NCBI GenBank assembly: GCA_015143295.1 | Contig: CM026552.1 | Coordinates: 61,746,944-61,810,943, forward strand | DNA from: Tetracentron sinense | Taxonomy: Eukaryota; Streptophyta; Magnoliopsida; Trochodendrales; Trochodendraceae | Direction: 5' to 3' | DNA length: 64,000 nt | Shown here: piece by piece, positions 1 through 9,291 of the stretch | Position numbering within the stretch: position 1 is the stretch's first letter | How the letters are laid out: every line of letters starts with the position of its first letter | Notes under the pieces: generated by a model | Databases searched by the model: none | Told to the model about the DNA's origin: nothing | Seen by the model: only the letters and a program-made list of their open reading frames with translations | Translations under genes and position numbers: made by a program

Positions 1-475
1 TGGTTAGCTAGTAGTTTGTACTCGCTGAGTATTCCATGCTTAGCCGTACTTTTATGTCGGCAGGTACTGTGGATGTCCTCGACCCCGAGCCTTGGGTCGA
101 GGAGGAGTATGTAGAGGAGAGGGAGCCACCTATCCCATGGCAGTCTCAGGAGGATGGGGACTTGGATGTGTGGCCATACCTCGACTACTGTTGAGAGGAG
201 AGGGTTAGAGAGTTCTTTTTTTGTATTTTGATAGGTGGGCATGTCCACCTTTACTTTGATTGTATTTAGTATTTGTGAACTTGGAATACTATATGGAGTT
301 ATAGAAGAAAAGAAAAAGTTGGCTTATGCTTCCGCACTTATGTTTAGTTTCCGCGCTCTGATTATCATTGTATTATATTATGTTTAGCCTCTTGCATTAC
401 AGGATGGTTTGACAGGTACACGTAGTCACCTCTAAAGTATCCCTTAACTCCTAGGGGGTATTTTGGGGCGTGACA
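1..475 (+). mobile_element. 3' part of a gypsy LTR (element L), truncated by the window edge
   Basis: The segment ends in GGGGCGTGACA at 475, matching the ...GGGGCGCGACA ends of the complete gypsy LTRs here, and contains the conserved CTGAGTATTCCATG hairpin and the small LTR reading frame. It is most similar to solo LTR H read on the - strand. It abuts the interior of A's 3' LTR: the sequence from 480 on aligns with 42905 on in A's other LTR, so L (or its solo LTR) inserted into A. GTACA at 476-480 is the likely right target duplication. The left half lies outside the window. Confidence 0.8.
54..194 (+). CDS. Conserved small acidic LTR reading frame (46 codons), L copy
   Basis: The frame starts MSAG, contains PWVEEEYVEERE and ends in DLDVWPYLDYC before TGA. 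The same start, the PWVEEEYVEE core and the frame recur in the LTRs of E and F, and in H up to a premature stop, with many third-position differences; that is the reason for listing it. It lies directly after the ATGTCGGCAGG motif, which could be a start codon or a splice acceptor (CAG|G), so the true start is uncertain. There is no known family that I recognise. Function unknown. Confidence 0.4.
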   Translation: MSAGTVDVLDPEPWVEEEYVEEREPPIPWQSQEDGDLDVWPYLDYC

Positions 476-507
476 GTACACATCTTATAAGATTCTTCAT
501 TTCACTT

Positions 508-870
508 ATCTTATTTAACTAGTACCCGAATTATGAAATGGACGGACGTACTAGGATCTTGTTATTCTTTCTTGTCTTGTTTAACTAGTACCCGAACTAT
601 GAAATGGACGGACATAGTAGGTTCTTGTCATTCTTGCTTGTCTTATTTAACTAGTACCCGAACTATGAAATGGACGGACATACTAGGTTCTTGTCTTGAT
701 TGACTAATGCCCAGACTATAATGGAATGGAACACATTAGCCTCATGTCTTGTCTTGACTAGTACCCGAACAATGAAATGGACGGACATACTAGCTTCTTA
801 CCTTGTTAACTAGTACCTAAACTATTAAATGGACGGACATACTAGCTTCTTGTCTTGTTTTCTTATGAGC
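508..870. repeat. Tandem repeat of about 60-70 bp in A 3' LTR
   Basis: About five diverged units share the core CTAGTACCCGAACTATGAA followed by ATGGACGGACATACTAG and a CTTGTC-rich spacer. The same array is in A's other LTR (about 42948-43300), and H has a different array in the corresponding position. In the element's sense it falls inside the candidate LTR leader intron. Confidence 0.8.
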
Positions 871-1967
871 CAGGTTCGACATATCCGGGGGATATGCCCT
901 ACCCTTGACTGGTCCGATGTCTAGCTTTATCATGCGTTTCATAAATCATGTATCTTGTTCTTTTTTATTTCTTACATGTATACTTATACTTCAAAAGTTT
1001 GGTTCATGCATGCATGCTTGGTGTGTGTGGCATTCGTGACGATCATACTATTATAGATGATTCAAGGGACACATTGCATTTCAATTCTTTTTAATAATCA
1101 TGTTAACATGAAAAAATAAAGCATAATGTGACATTTCTTATAATTGCATAGATATGGGGAATTAAATGTAAACATATAGAGCATTTATTTTAAAATCACC
1201 TTTTAAGGAAAGCTACACAGATCATATTTCCCAAATCCTTCATTTTATTCTTAGCATTCTCATTCATGCATTTTATCAAATACCTAATGTGCAACACATT
1301 CATAGCCACATTATTTTAAGTTCTTTTAGTTCATATGTTTCGTCAAACACATGGTGTGCGTTTATTATGCGTATAATGCTCATCCATCATTTTCCAACAC
1401 ACCTTCATCACCATTCACACGGCATCCAAATGCTTCATCCACCTATACATCCACAACTATTACTTATCTTGTTTATTTAGGGAAATTAAAGCATTATAAC
1501 AAGAAAGTAATCATGTGGAAGATCAATCTTCAAAATTCATAAAGAAACTTAGCTTATTACTAAGGTAGATAGAAGGGTATACTAACCTTGAGGATTTACT
1601 CTAATTCTTGAAGAGAAACCCTCCTTGGTTTGAAATCCAAGCTTGATGAAGAATGCAACCCTTGAGGAGGAAGATCCCACTTGAACCAAAATGCTCAAAG
1701 CTTGAAAATGGGGAAATATCCACACCTTGAAAACTTTAAGGACCCTTGCTTGATTTGATCCAAGCTTGGATTGAGCTCCCCTCTCTTCAATCCAAAGCCT
1801 CCTTGGAAAAATCCCCAATCTCCCTTCTCCCTTCTTCCTCTCCTTTCCTTTCTCTCTTTTTCTCTCCTCTAGGTTTAGGGTGAGCCAAAAACTCCAAATG
1901 GCTTTTTATTTGTAAACCCAAGGGTTGAAACCCTTATTTTCGTGTGCTTTTAAAAACAGAATTTCGC

Positions 1968-2206
1968 GATGATGATCAATCGTCGAATTGGAACGATCGA
2001 TCGTCCATGTTCCCGTAGGCTTTACCAATTTCTGTCTCTGGGCGATCGATTGTTGATCGTCCAGCTTCTCGAAAGTTATCTCAATTTCTAGGTTTAGGGC
2101 AATCGATTGTCAAGTTTTGGACAATCGATCGTCCAAGTTCCAGTAGGTTGCCGAGGTTTCTGGGCTCGTGACGATCGATCGTCGCCATGTGGCGATCGAT
2201 CGTCAA
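1968..2206. repeat. Palindrome array GACGATCGATCGTC in A 3' LTR
   Basis: Several perfect or near-perfect copies of GACGATCGATCGTC are separated by short spacers containing CCCGTAGG and TTTCTG. In the element's - strand sense the array lies upstream of the TATA position. Compare the better preserved copy at 44534-44753. The palindrome resembles, but differs from, the ACCGATCGATCGGT arrays of E, H and G. Confidence 0.75.
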
Positions 2207-2413
2207 TCCCAGTTTTTCATCCTTTTCACCTGCAAACCCCTTAAGGCATTTCAAACCTCTTTTAAGCATTCTTAAGGTACTAAAACCCTTCCTTCAAGCT
2301 GCACATGGGTTATTGACATTGAATTCCTCATAAATTGTTAATTGAATTACGTGAAAGGCCAATTGGCTATGAGAACGCTGTTTATTAGGTACGAAAGTTT
2401 TCGGGGCGCTACA

Positions 2414-2428
2414 TTCTCCCCCCCTTAC
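2414..2428 (-). promoter_or_regulatory. Polypurine tract of element A
   Basis: On the - strand this reads GTAAGGGGGGGAGAA immediately before the LTR start TGTAGC. It matches the GTAAGGGGGGGAGGA tracts of E and F and is the primer for plus-strand DNA synthesis in LTR retrotransposons. Confidence 0.85.
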
Positions 2429-2839
2429 AAAAAATTTTGTCCTCGAAATTTGGATGATGGTACCATCAGTGGGGATACTTATCCCACACTCCTTTCTCCA
2501 AGAACTCTCTAGGAACACTAAGGGAAAAGCCTTTAGTGGAAGCATTTGCTCAATGGCGAGATGCTTGAACATTCATACAAATCAATTTTTTTCTTCAAGT
2601 GTGCAAAATATCATAAAATATAACCAACACCTTTATACACATAGGCAACATACTAAAACATAACATGACATCATCCTTTACAAAACAAAATTTCTATCTC
2701 TCTCTGGACTCTTGCAACATAATTTGGTGCCTGAGCACCCTGTCCTGGTATGGCAAGGACTTGGCCCTCGTTAGCCTGGCGTGGCAGTCATATGGGCTAC
2801 TAGGGCCTGGAAGCCTGAAAAGACTTCTGCTACGCATTC

Positions 2840-3906
2840 AGCTGAACTAGTTGCCTACTTCTCCGAGACTGAGTCAGCTGCGGATGGTGAGGAAAATCTC
2901 TAATCCTATGCCCGTAGTCACCGCAATGGAAACAAGCACCCATGCGTGCTCGACACTCCCCAACTTTATGCTTCCTCCCACAATGTGCACAGGCCTCAAA
3001 CGTGGGTGAAGAGGATTGTGTTTGTTGAGTGACTTACGTTGTAGTAGGGCGAGGAGCCTGGGGCATAATAAGAGAACTCTGCACTTGCGTATGTCCAGAG
3101 GATTGGTATAGAGCCGTCCTAGCCCTCTTTTCTGGTTGTATTAAGCTACTGGACTGGCCTCTCAGCATTTCTCTCCTCTTACAAAATTCCTCAATGTTCA
3201 TTTAAGCCAATTGAGCCTTGTCCAATACCTCTGCGTAGGTCTCATGCCGGAACATTGAGACCTTATCTTTGATGTGGGCCTACAATCCCCTCTCGAATTG
3301 CCTAGCCTTCATTGCTTTCGTGGCTATCAAATATGGAGTGAACCTTGAAAATTCAGAGAACTTGGCCTCGTACTTAGCCACTGTCATGTTCCTTTGTTCC
3401 AAGGTAATGAACTCTAGTTCTTTCTTTTCTCTTACCCCCACTGGGAAGTATTTCTTGTAGAAAACATCAAGAAACTCTTCCCAAGTCCATTCTTTACCCG
3501 CTCGAGTCAAGTCTCTCATTCTGACTGTGTATCTCCACCAGTGATCAGCCTCACCCTCCATCATGAAGGTGGCTCAAGTGACTCTCTCCACCTCAGTTGG
3601 CAACAACACTGAGTAAAACTTCTCCAGTTGCCTGATTCATCCTTTTGCAACCAATGGGTCTATGCCACCATAGAATACCGGAGGCCTCATCCTTCGAAAA
3701 GCCTCAATTCCTATGGCATGAGATGTAGGAGGAGGTACAAGTGCCACAGTAGGAGTGGGGGTAGAGGGCTGCCTAGCTGCAAGCATAGCTAAGGTCTCAG
3801 CTATCGACCCCAAGACTTGTGTAAGGTTAGGTTGCTCATCCCCTACCGGAGCTCCATTTTCATTTCCTCTAGTAGGGTAACTGTGACCCCGATTGACACG
3901 TCTCAT
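2840..3906 (-). pseudogene. gag: Decayed gag of element A (gypsy capsid/nucleocapsid)
   Basis: The start (ATG at 3906) gives MRRVNRG and a QVLGSIAETLAMLAARQ segment that closely parallels the gag of E and F, followed by the capsid block (EADHWWRYTVRMRDL, YKKYFPVGVREKKE) and two Cys/His knuckles near 3000-2895. In the second knuckle the last Cys is replaced by Phe. The frame is broken: a single-base change near 3640 shifts it and a TGA replaces a Trp codon near 3572. An AG acceptor-like site precedes the ATG by about 10 nt, as in E and F. Nothing resembling protease, RT or integrase follows before the polypurine tract about 410 bp on, so A is a gag-only, non-autonomous or deleted member. Confidence 0.8.
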
Positions 3907-4329
3907 GTTGAATTCTAAGAACAATAGCAAAGCATGAGCCTAACTTGGGACCCGACTTATTCCGAACCCAATTTCAACACTCACTTAATGTTTATAGGCA
4001 CATGATAATACACAGAAGCATACAATAAATAATATCAGCATACAATCAATGTTTCCTAGCATATGACGCCTAGTTTGGTTGAAATTGCAACCGGTTTTAA
4101 CCAACACTAACCTATTAATCTAAACTTGAGAGCACTAACATAACTTATATAAGCGTATTGTATATATCCAAGTACAACCATAATAGTATAATCGTATAAT
4201 TAGTTTTCTTAGCCATGTGAAGTTTTCACACTCGGTTTAAGGTAGTTTATATATTTGAGTTATTTTAAGTAATATCCTCTTAATCTTGGTGACATGTATG
4301 ATGCTTCTAAGATCTACATGATGCCTGCA

Positions 4330-4460
4330 GAATGTGTGTGATGCTTATGATGTGTATGAAGTGCATGCTATGCGATGCATGATGCTTATGCCATGCATGA
4401 TGCTTAGGCGATGCATGATGCTTATGCGATGTATGGAGTGCATGCTACGTATGAAAGTGC
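4330..4460. repeat. Short tandem repeat, GATGCTTATGCGATGCAT type
   Basis: Irregular units built on GATGCATGATGCTTATG repeat across this stretch, which lies inside the leader of A. It has no counterpart in E or F. Confidence 0.7.
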
Positions 4461-4499
4461 ATGATATGTATGATTATCCTTGGATTTATAATGTATTTA

Positions 4500-4810
4500 T
4501 TATTTTGGACTGAGCATCGGGTCTAGAACGTGCTGCAGAATGAACGCGCATCTGTATCTAGAACTTTGGACTGAGCACTGAGTCTAGAACGTGCTGTAGA
4601 ATTAATGCGCATCTGTATCTAGAAACGTGCATCAAACATGCATGAGCTTGTCCAAAATTTTATCTATTCTTGTAGTTTATAATATATTTATCATTTGGGA
4701 CTAGGCACTGAGTCTAGGACGTGCTGTAGATAATGCGCATCTGTACCTAGAAACGTGCATCAAACATCCCTGAGCTGGTTAAAATGTATATATATATATA
4801 TATATATGTT
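4500..4810. repeat. Three diverged tandem units plus a (TA)n tract in the A leader
   Basis: Three copies share GGACTGAGCACTGAGTCTAG, then ACGTGCTG and GCGCATCTGTA, starting near 4507, 4566 and 4698. A (TA)n run lies at about 4787-4807. This appears specific to A within the window. Confidence 0.75.
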
Positions 4811-5437
4811 CCTACTAGTCAGGGAGATGCATGAACTTATATGGGCTTATTGCTATAATATGAGGTGCGAATTGTGCTTATTTGTGATTCAAGATGCATT
4901 AAGCATATTTTAATAGATGAAATTTCACAAGATTCACATAACAGCATATATATTGAAACCTATGTCCCTTGTTCCATAACAACTCTAAATCCACTAGACT
5001 TGCAAGACAAAAGAACTTTCTATAGTCTCACTCAGAAACAAATCCCTACCTAGATCTAATAACACAATGTATGAAAAGGGACCTACGACCCCTTTGTCAA
5101 CTAACACCTAGGCTAGACCCTAGCCTGAGTATCACACAACTCATGAGTCTAACTGGGAAGCTTGTTCAAAGGGCATTGGTTTTAACTTACATATAACATA
5201 TAGTATGCACCCAACACTTAACATATAATATCATATAACAATGCAACACATAATAGTACAAGTATATAAAATTTTTGGTTTTCTAGTGAAATAGGCACTA
5301 ACTATGGTTGCAATCACCCGTTATAGACAAAGACTAAGTGATTAGTCCACACTTGGAATACAACTCTTTCCTTAGACTTAATGCCTTGTATAAATCGTGG
5401 TATCGAACTCTAAATGACCCTAGAGACCTAATACCTA

Positions 5438-5450
5438 GGTTCTAATACCA
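5438..5450 (-). promoter_or_regulatory. Primer binding site of element A (tRNA-Met type, mutated)
   Basis: On the - strand this reads TGGTATTAGAACC, three bases after the LTR end ...CGGGACA at 5454. E and G have TGGTATCAGAGC, the canonical initiator tRNA-Met complement, so this copy has drifted. Confidence 0.75.
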
Positions 5451-5453
5451 CTC

Positions 5454-5796
5454 TGTCCCGCCCCAAAATACTCCCTAGGAGTTAGGATACTTTGGCAACG
5501 TGACTTAACCTTAAATCAATCCTACAAAGAGTATTATACAAGGCATGTCAAATAGTGGCCCCAAAAATTTCTTTAAAATAAATGTAATTCCAAGTGTTAA
5601 TATAAATGAACGACTGAATAAAATACAATAATTAGAAGGGGTACAAATACTTGAGTTACCAACTCAAGCCCATATGAAAATCCCCCCCCCCCGAAAAGTA
5701 AATCCCAAAATACATCTCTCTCTCTACTCCACCCAACCATAGGGTCACCGGCCAAGACTCCTAACTTCCGGATGATAATCCCTAGCAAGCACCTAC
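5454..5796 (-). mobile_element. 5' LTR of element A, 3' fragment (split by E)
   Basis: Read on -, this is the end of A's 5' LTR, finishing ...GGGGCGGGACA at 5454 next to the primer site. The rest of the LTR resumes at 42597. The break is the E insertion: CCTAC at 5792-5796 is repeated at 42592-42596. Confidence 0.9.
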
Positions 5797-6320
5797 TGTA
5801 GAGCCCCGGACCTTTTCACATTTAATGCATGACACTTTCGTTTCCATTTTTTTCTTTTACAGAGAAATAATTAATAAATAAAGAAGAAGTTGGAAATTCC
5901 GAAACACCAGAAATGTTCATTTTCGAAGTACGAACCCAACGCAAGTTGAATCGTCAAAATCGGACGAACGAGTCAAAAGATATGGCCAAAACAGTCTGGA
6001 CCTGCAGGCAACCGATCGCTCGGTCCATAAAGCGATCGATCGGTCCAAAACCGATCGATCGGTAGCTATCGACTGGTCAAGATTTTTGTATGGGGAAATT
6101 TTCCAGAGAGTGAAATTTTAACCGATCGCTCGGTTATGAAACCGATCGATCGGTAGGCAACCGATCGATCGGTCATTAACACCGATCGCTCGGTACTCGC
6201 GTTTTTGCAGAAAATTTAGTAAGGGTGTTTTCGTCTTTTGGGCGTTTCACTCATACCTTAAAGGCTTTGCCCGATCATTTGAGGGTTCATACAGAACCCT
6301 TAGAGTCTTTTGAGAGATAG
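5797..6320 (+). mobile_element. 5' LTR of E, first part (U3 and start of leader)
   Basis: It matches 40268-40790 of E's 3' LTR almost base for base. It contains a conserved segment of about 85 bp (CGCAAGTTGAATCGTC ... GATATGGCC), the 3+4 palindrome array, and a TATA-like TTAAAGG near 6258. It is cut at 6320 by F; GATAG at 6316-6320 is F's left target duplication. Confidence 0.9.
6011..6194. repeat. 3+4 array of ACCGATCGATCGGT-type palindromes (E 5' LTR)
   Basis: Seven 14-bp sites start near 6011, 6031, 6050, 6121, 6141, 6160 and 6181. They alternate between the perfect palindrome ACCGATCGATCGGT and the variant ACCGATCGCTCGGT. A spacer at 6064-6120 containing TTTTTGTATGGGG and CCAGAGAG separates three from four. 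The same 3+4 layout and spacer occur in copia G and solo LTR H. It lies about 64 bp upstream of the TATA-like TTAAAGG. Confidence 0.92.
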
Positions 6321-6639
6321 TGTAGAGCCCCAGACTTTTTCATGCTTAATACATGACACTTTCGTTGTCATCTTGCCTTTTTAAGAGGTATGATTAATAA
6401 ATGAGGAAGAATTTGGAAATTTCGAAATGCCAGAATTGTTCCTCTTCGAAGTACGAACACAACGCAAGTTGAATCGTCAAAATCGGACGAACGAGTTAAA
6501 AGATATGGCCAAAACAGTCTGTACCTGTAGTAAAACGTATACTGTGTGCATCCGTTGTACAGCTCACCACGGGTACGTTGTACAACTCACCACGGGCACG
6601 CTGTACATGAGACGACGTGACAACGGGTTCGTCACGGGT

Positions 6640-7065
6640 TCGTCACCCTTGACAACGCCACCACGAGTTGCACTATTCACGCCACCACGAGTTGGCACTA
6701 TTCACGCCACCATGAGTTGCACTATTCACGCCACCACGAGTTGCACTATTCACGCCACCACGAGTTGGCACTATTCACGCCACCACGAGTTGGCACTATT
6801 CATGCCACCACGAGTTGGCACTATTCACGCCACCACGAGTTTGCACTATTCACGCCACCACGAGTTGGCATTATTCACGCCACCACGAGTTTGCACTATT
6901 CATGGCACCACGAGTTGCACTATTCACGCCACCACGAGTTGGCACTATTCACGCCACCACGAGTTGCACTATTCACGCCACCACGAGTTGGCACTATTCA
7001 TGGCACCACGAGTTGGCACTATTCACAGCACCACGAGTTGGCACTATTCACAGCACAATGTGTTC
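6640..7065. repeat. 24/25-bp minisatellite in F 5' LTR
   Basis: About 17 units of CACTATTCACGCCACCACGA plus GTTG or GTTGG/GTTTG are head to tail, with variants such as TTCATGGCACC. The 3' LTR copy (14420-14830) has the same units in a different order. It occupies the place where E carries the ACCGATCGATCGGT array. All three forward frames stay open for long stretches only because of the repeat, so the frames are not genes. Confidence 0.92.
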
Positions 7066-7494
7066 AGCACTATTCACGGTCCTCGCGTCATTGCAGAAAT
7101 CCCAGTAAGGGTATTACGGTCTTTTGGTCAGTTCACTCTTACCTTAAGAGTTTAACCCGAGCCTTTAGGGCTTCATTCGACACTTAGAGAGTTTGAGAGA
7201 ATAGGAGAAAGGGGAGAAGGCGATTCCAACCTAGGGTTTCCATTTTGGAGAGAAATCAAAGGGTTTTGAAACCCTAGATCAACCTCCAGCCCATTTTTCT
7301 TCAAGATCAAGGCACAAACTCGTGAGGAGCATCTCCTCAAACTAGGGCAGCAGCTACACAGTCGTTTTGGAAAGGGGTTTCTTCCTCATTTCTTCAAGGT
7401 CGGTACTTTTTACTACCCTCCTAGTTATAGTTCCTCTTTCCCCTTCTTTCCTCTTCATTTTCTTTCATTTACACATGTGCTATGAGATGGATGA

Positions 7495-7562
7495 ATGGTA
7501 AATAGTAAATGGTGAATGGTGAATGGTGAATGGTGAATGGTGAATGGTGAATGGTGAATGGA
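7495..7562. repeat. TGAATGG minisatellite in F 5' LTR
   Basis: A 7-bp unit (TGAATGG) is repeated about eight times after two TAAATGG-like units. Copy number differs among the F LTRs (compare 15270-15325 and 20700-20757); E's LTR has only two or three. It lies inside the candidate leader intron. Confidence 0.9.
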
Positions 7563-8039
7563 GATGGGATGGGCGATTGGATGCCAATGGTTGTGTGTGA
7601 TGAACAAATGGGGAAGGGCATTGTTCCAATAATGAACGTACATGTATGATTTGAGTAAAACCCATCTAGAAAAGCATGTTGTAGGATAAATCCATAATGA
7701 ACATACCATGTTTGATGAAATGCCAAGGTGAACACAGTGAGCTGAAAATCTGGAAATGCATGCCTAATAAATTATGAATATTGCTAGGGACTATGATAGT
7801 GTGTTTCCTGCTTTCCCATAATGCTATGAATATTACATTACTCAATCTTTGATGCTATATGTGTTGTGAAATTACCCAAATGTCATCTTTAAATTTGAAT
7901 GCAAGTATGTACACGGTTCCCACGAGCACGGCATGCATGGCATGATTTATCGAGGTTTTCAAGAACATGGTTAGAGGTGGGACATATCCTACGATATGTT
8001 TTACCTCGCTTTTCACAAGAAGACAAGAACCAACATTCC

Positions 8040-8200
8040 ACGAGGGGTCTCCCCTCACTCACAAGTGCATATCATGAAGAAGGGTCTCCCTTCCCTCGCA
8101 AGTGCATACATATCATAAAGAAGGGTCTCCCTTCCCTCGCAAGTGCATTGCATAAAGAAGGGTCTCCCTTCCCTCTCAAGGCATCTCACAAGTGCATCTC
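8040..8200. repeat. AAGGGTCTCCCTT self-complementary repeats (F 5' LTR)
   Basis: Three units of GAAGGGTCTCCCTTCCCTC, each followed by a CAAGTGCAT spacer, plus a diverged first unit. AAGGG and CCCTT can pair. E's LTR has the same core in a longer unit (17579-17800, 23050-23260, 41665-41880). Confidence 0.8.
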
Positions 8201-8527
8201 ACAAGTGCATCTCACAAGTTACATGATCACAAGCAAGCATGCATGACATGACATGACATACAAGAATCAAGCAAGATAGACAAGACAAGCTTTTACGTAC
8301 GAAAAGATATTTCAAGTCAAGTCAGGTGCACGATGTTTTCAAGAGGATTTATCGGTTTTCTACGAGTTTCAAGCATGATTATAAACTGCTTTACTTCCTT
8401 GTATGATATAAATTGTTTCCGTGTGACAAATATGAATTTCTCCTGATTATGTATTGCCATGTTTATGCTATAATTGTTGGTTAGTATTCAGTACCCGCTG
8501 AGTATTCCATGCTCAGCCGTACTTCTT

Positions 8528-8647
8528 ATGTCGGCAGGTTCTGAGGGAGCTGCTACTCCATTTGATGTTTGTGCTCCTGGTCCATGGGTGGAAGAGGAGT
8601 ATGTCGAGGAGCCTTTGGAGGAACCTCCAGTAGAGGGTTACCAATAG
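8528..8647 (+). CDS. Conserved small acidic LTR reading frame (39 codons), F 5' LTR
   Basis: The frame runs from ATGTCGGCAGG to TAG and encodes MSAG..., with PWVEEEYVEEPLEEPPVEGY near the end. Aligned with E's copy (23576-23695) there is no indel, and about six of the codon differences are synonymous. The peptide is strongly acidic with no membrane segment or known motif. If ATGTCGGCAG|G is instead a splice acceptor, the reading frame would be entered differently. Function unknown. Confidence 0.45.
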   Translation: MSAGSEGAATPFDVCAPGPWVEEEYVEEPLEEPPVEGYQ

Positions 8648-8937
8648 GTGGTTGTAGATTCTGAGTGGTTTAGCTGTGGGTGAGACGAGAGTCAGATTTA
8701 TGTATTTGGGCGGGCATGTCCGCACTTTCTTTTGGATTCTTTTTGTGTAAACTTGGATTGATTATGTATATACATAGAGGTTTGGTAGACTTCCGCTATG
8801 CCATGTTAGAGCATGTTTCCGCTGTTTTGTCCTCTATCGTATATGCTCTGTGGGTTTTGCAGGTTAGTTGTCAAGCAAGTCATGATTAGTCGTCCAAAGT
8901 TCACTCTAACTCCTAGGGTGGGTTTTGGGGCGCGACA

Positions 8938-9291
8938 GAAGTGGTACCAGAGCTTAGGCTTTAGGTCTCTAGGGTCACTTAGAATCTTATACCACGGCTT
9001 GACAAGAGCATATGTCAGGAAACAAGTTAGGAAGAAAGTAAGTCGGAAGAGAGTCTTGATCCAAGTGTAAGACTAAACTTTAGTCTTAGTCAAAATGATT
9101 GTTTCAACCAAGTACGAGCCTTAGGAACGCTAGAACACCAAAGTATAATATTATAAATACTCTGATGACTTAATGCGATGTATATTAGTATTATACAACT
9201 AATACAAATTGGATTATTGTGAAATGGCATTGAAGTAAACTGTGGTTTAAAGTTAGACTCATGTGGTGTTATTATTCTCAGGACTTGAGTC
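8938..9291 (+). promoter_or_regulatory. F primer binding site and untranslated leader
   Basis: TGGTACCAGAGC at 8942-8953 is a tRNA-Met primer site with one change from TGGTATCAGAGC. The leader continues to gag without a supported ORF. TTATTCTCAG|G at 9281/9282 is a splice-acceptor-like site ten bases before the gag ATG; E and A have equivalents. Confidence 0.8.

Larger units (their letters stand above)
476..2413 (-). mobile_element. 3' LTR of gypsy element A (3' end removed by L)
   Basis: Read on the - strand, the LTR begins TGTAGCGCCCCG at 2413, directly after the polypurine tract at 2414-2428. It aligns along its length with A's 5' LTR at 42905-44961. It contains, in - strand order, a GACGATCGATCGTC palindrome array (about 1968-2206), a degraded TATA region near 1900, an ATG-free leader down to the CTCAAG|GTTAGT donor-like site near 1587, and tandem repeats at 508-870. 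Its final 3' part is missing because L inserted at 475/476. No protein gene is present. Confidence 0.88.
3931..5437 (-). other. Long untranslated leader of element A
   Basis: This 1.5-kb stretch lies between the primer binding site and gag in the - strand sense. It is AT-rich with no supported ORF, and it is far longer than the corresponding ~340-bp leaders of E and F. It holds two tandem-repeat blocks (4330-4460 and 4500-4810) listed separately. Confidence 0.6.
7399..8537 (+). other. Candidate leader intron within the F LTR
   Basis: The left end is CTTCAAG|GTCGGTAC and the right end is TTATGTCGGCAG|G. The roughly 230 nt before the donor contain no ATG, whereas the intron-like part is full of ATGs. 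The donor and acceptor are preserved in E and H, and in A except that the acceptor is mutated. This is inference from sequence; no transcript evidence is available. Confidence 0.45.
6321..8937 (+). mobile_element. 5' LTR of F
   Basis: The 2617-bp LTR begins TGTAGAGCCCC and ends GGGGCGCGACA. In order it holds the conserved GATATGGCC segment, degenerate GTACAAC palindromes, the 24/25-bp array, an ATG-free leader (about 7170-7398), the CAAG|GTCGGTAC donor-like site at 7398/7399, a TGAATGG minisatellite, AAGGGTCTCCCTT repeats, the conserved hairpin and the small acidic ORF. Confidence 0.93.

Noticed and set aside
6427-7187. Long open frames of 97-242 codons across the 24/25-bp array (also 14208-14958 and 19647-20388)
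   Set aside because: They arise because the repeat unit lacks stops; three overlapping frames are open at once and they differ between copies.
7455-7735. Frames rich in HHSPFTI repeats on the - strand (also near 15239, 20670, 22352, 41007)
   Set aside because: They are translations of the TGAATGG minisatellite and its surroundings, with all three frames open.
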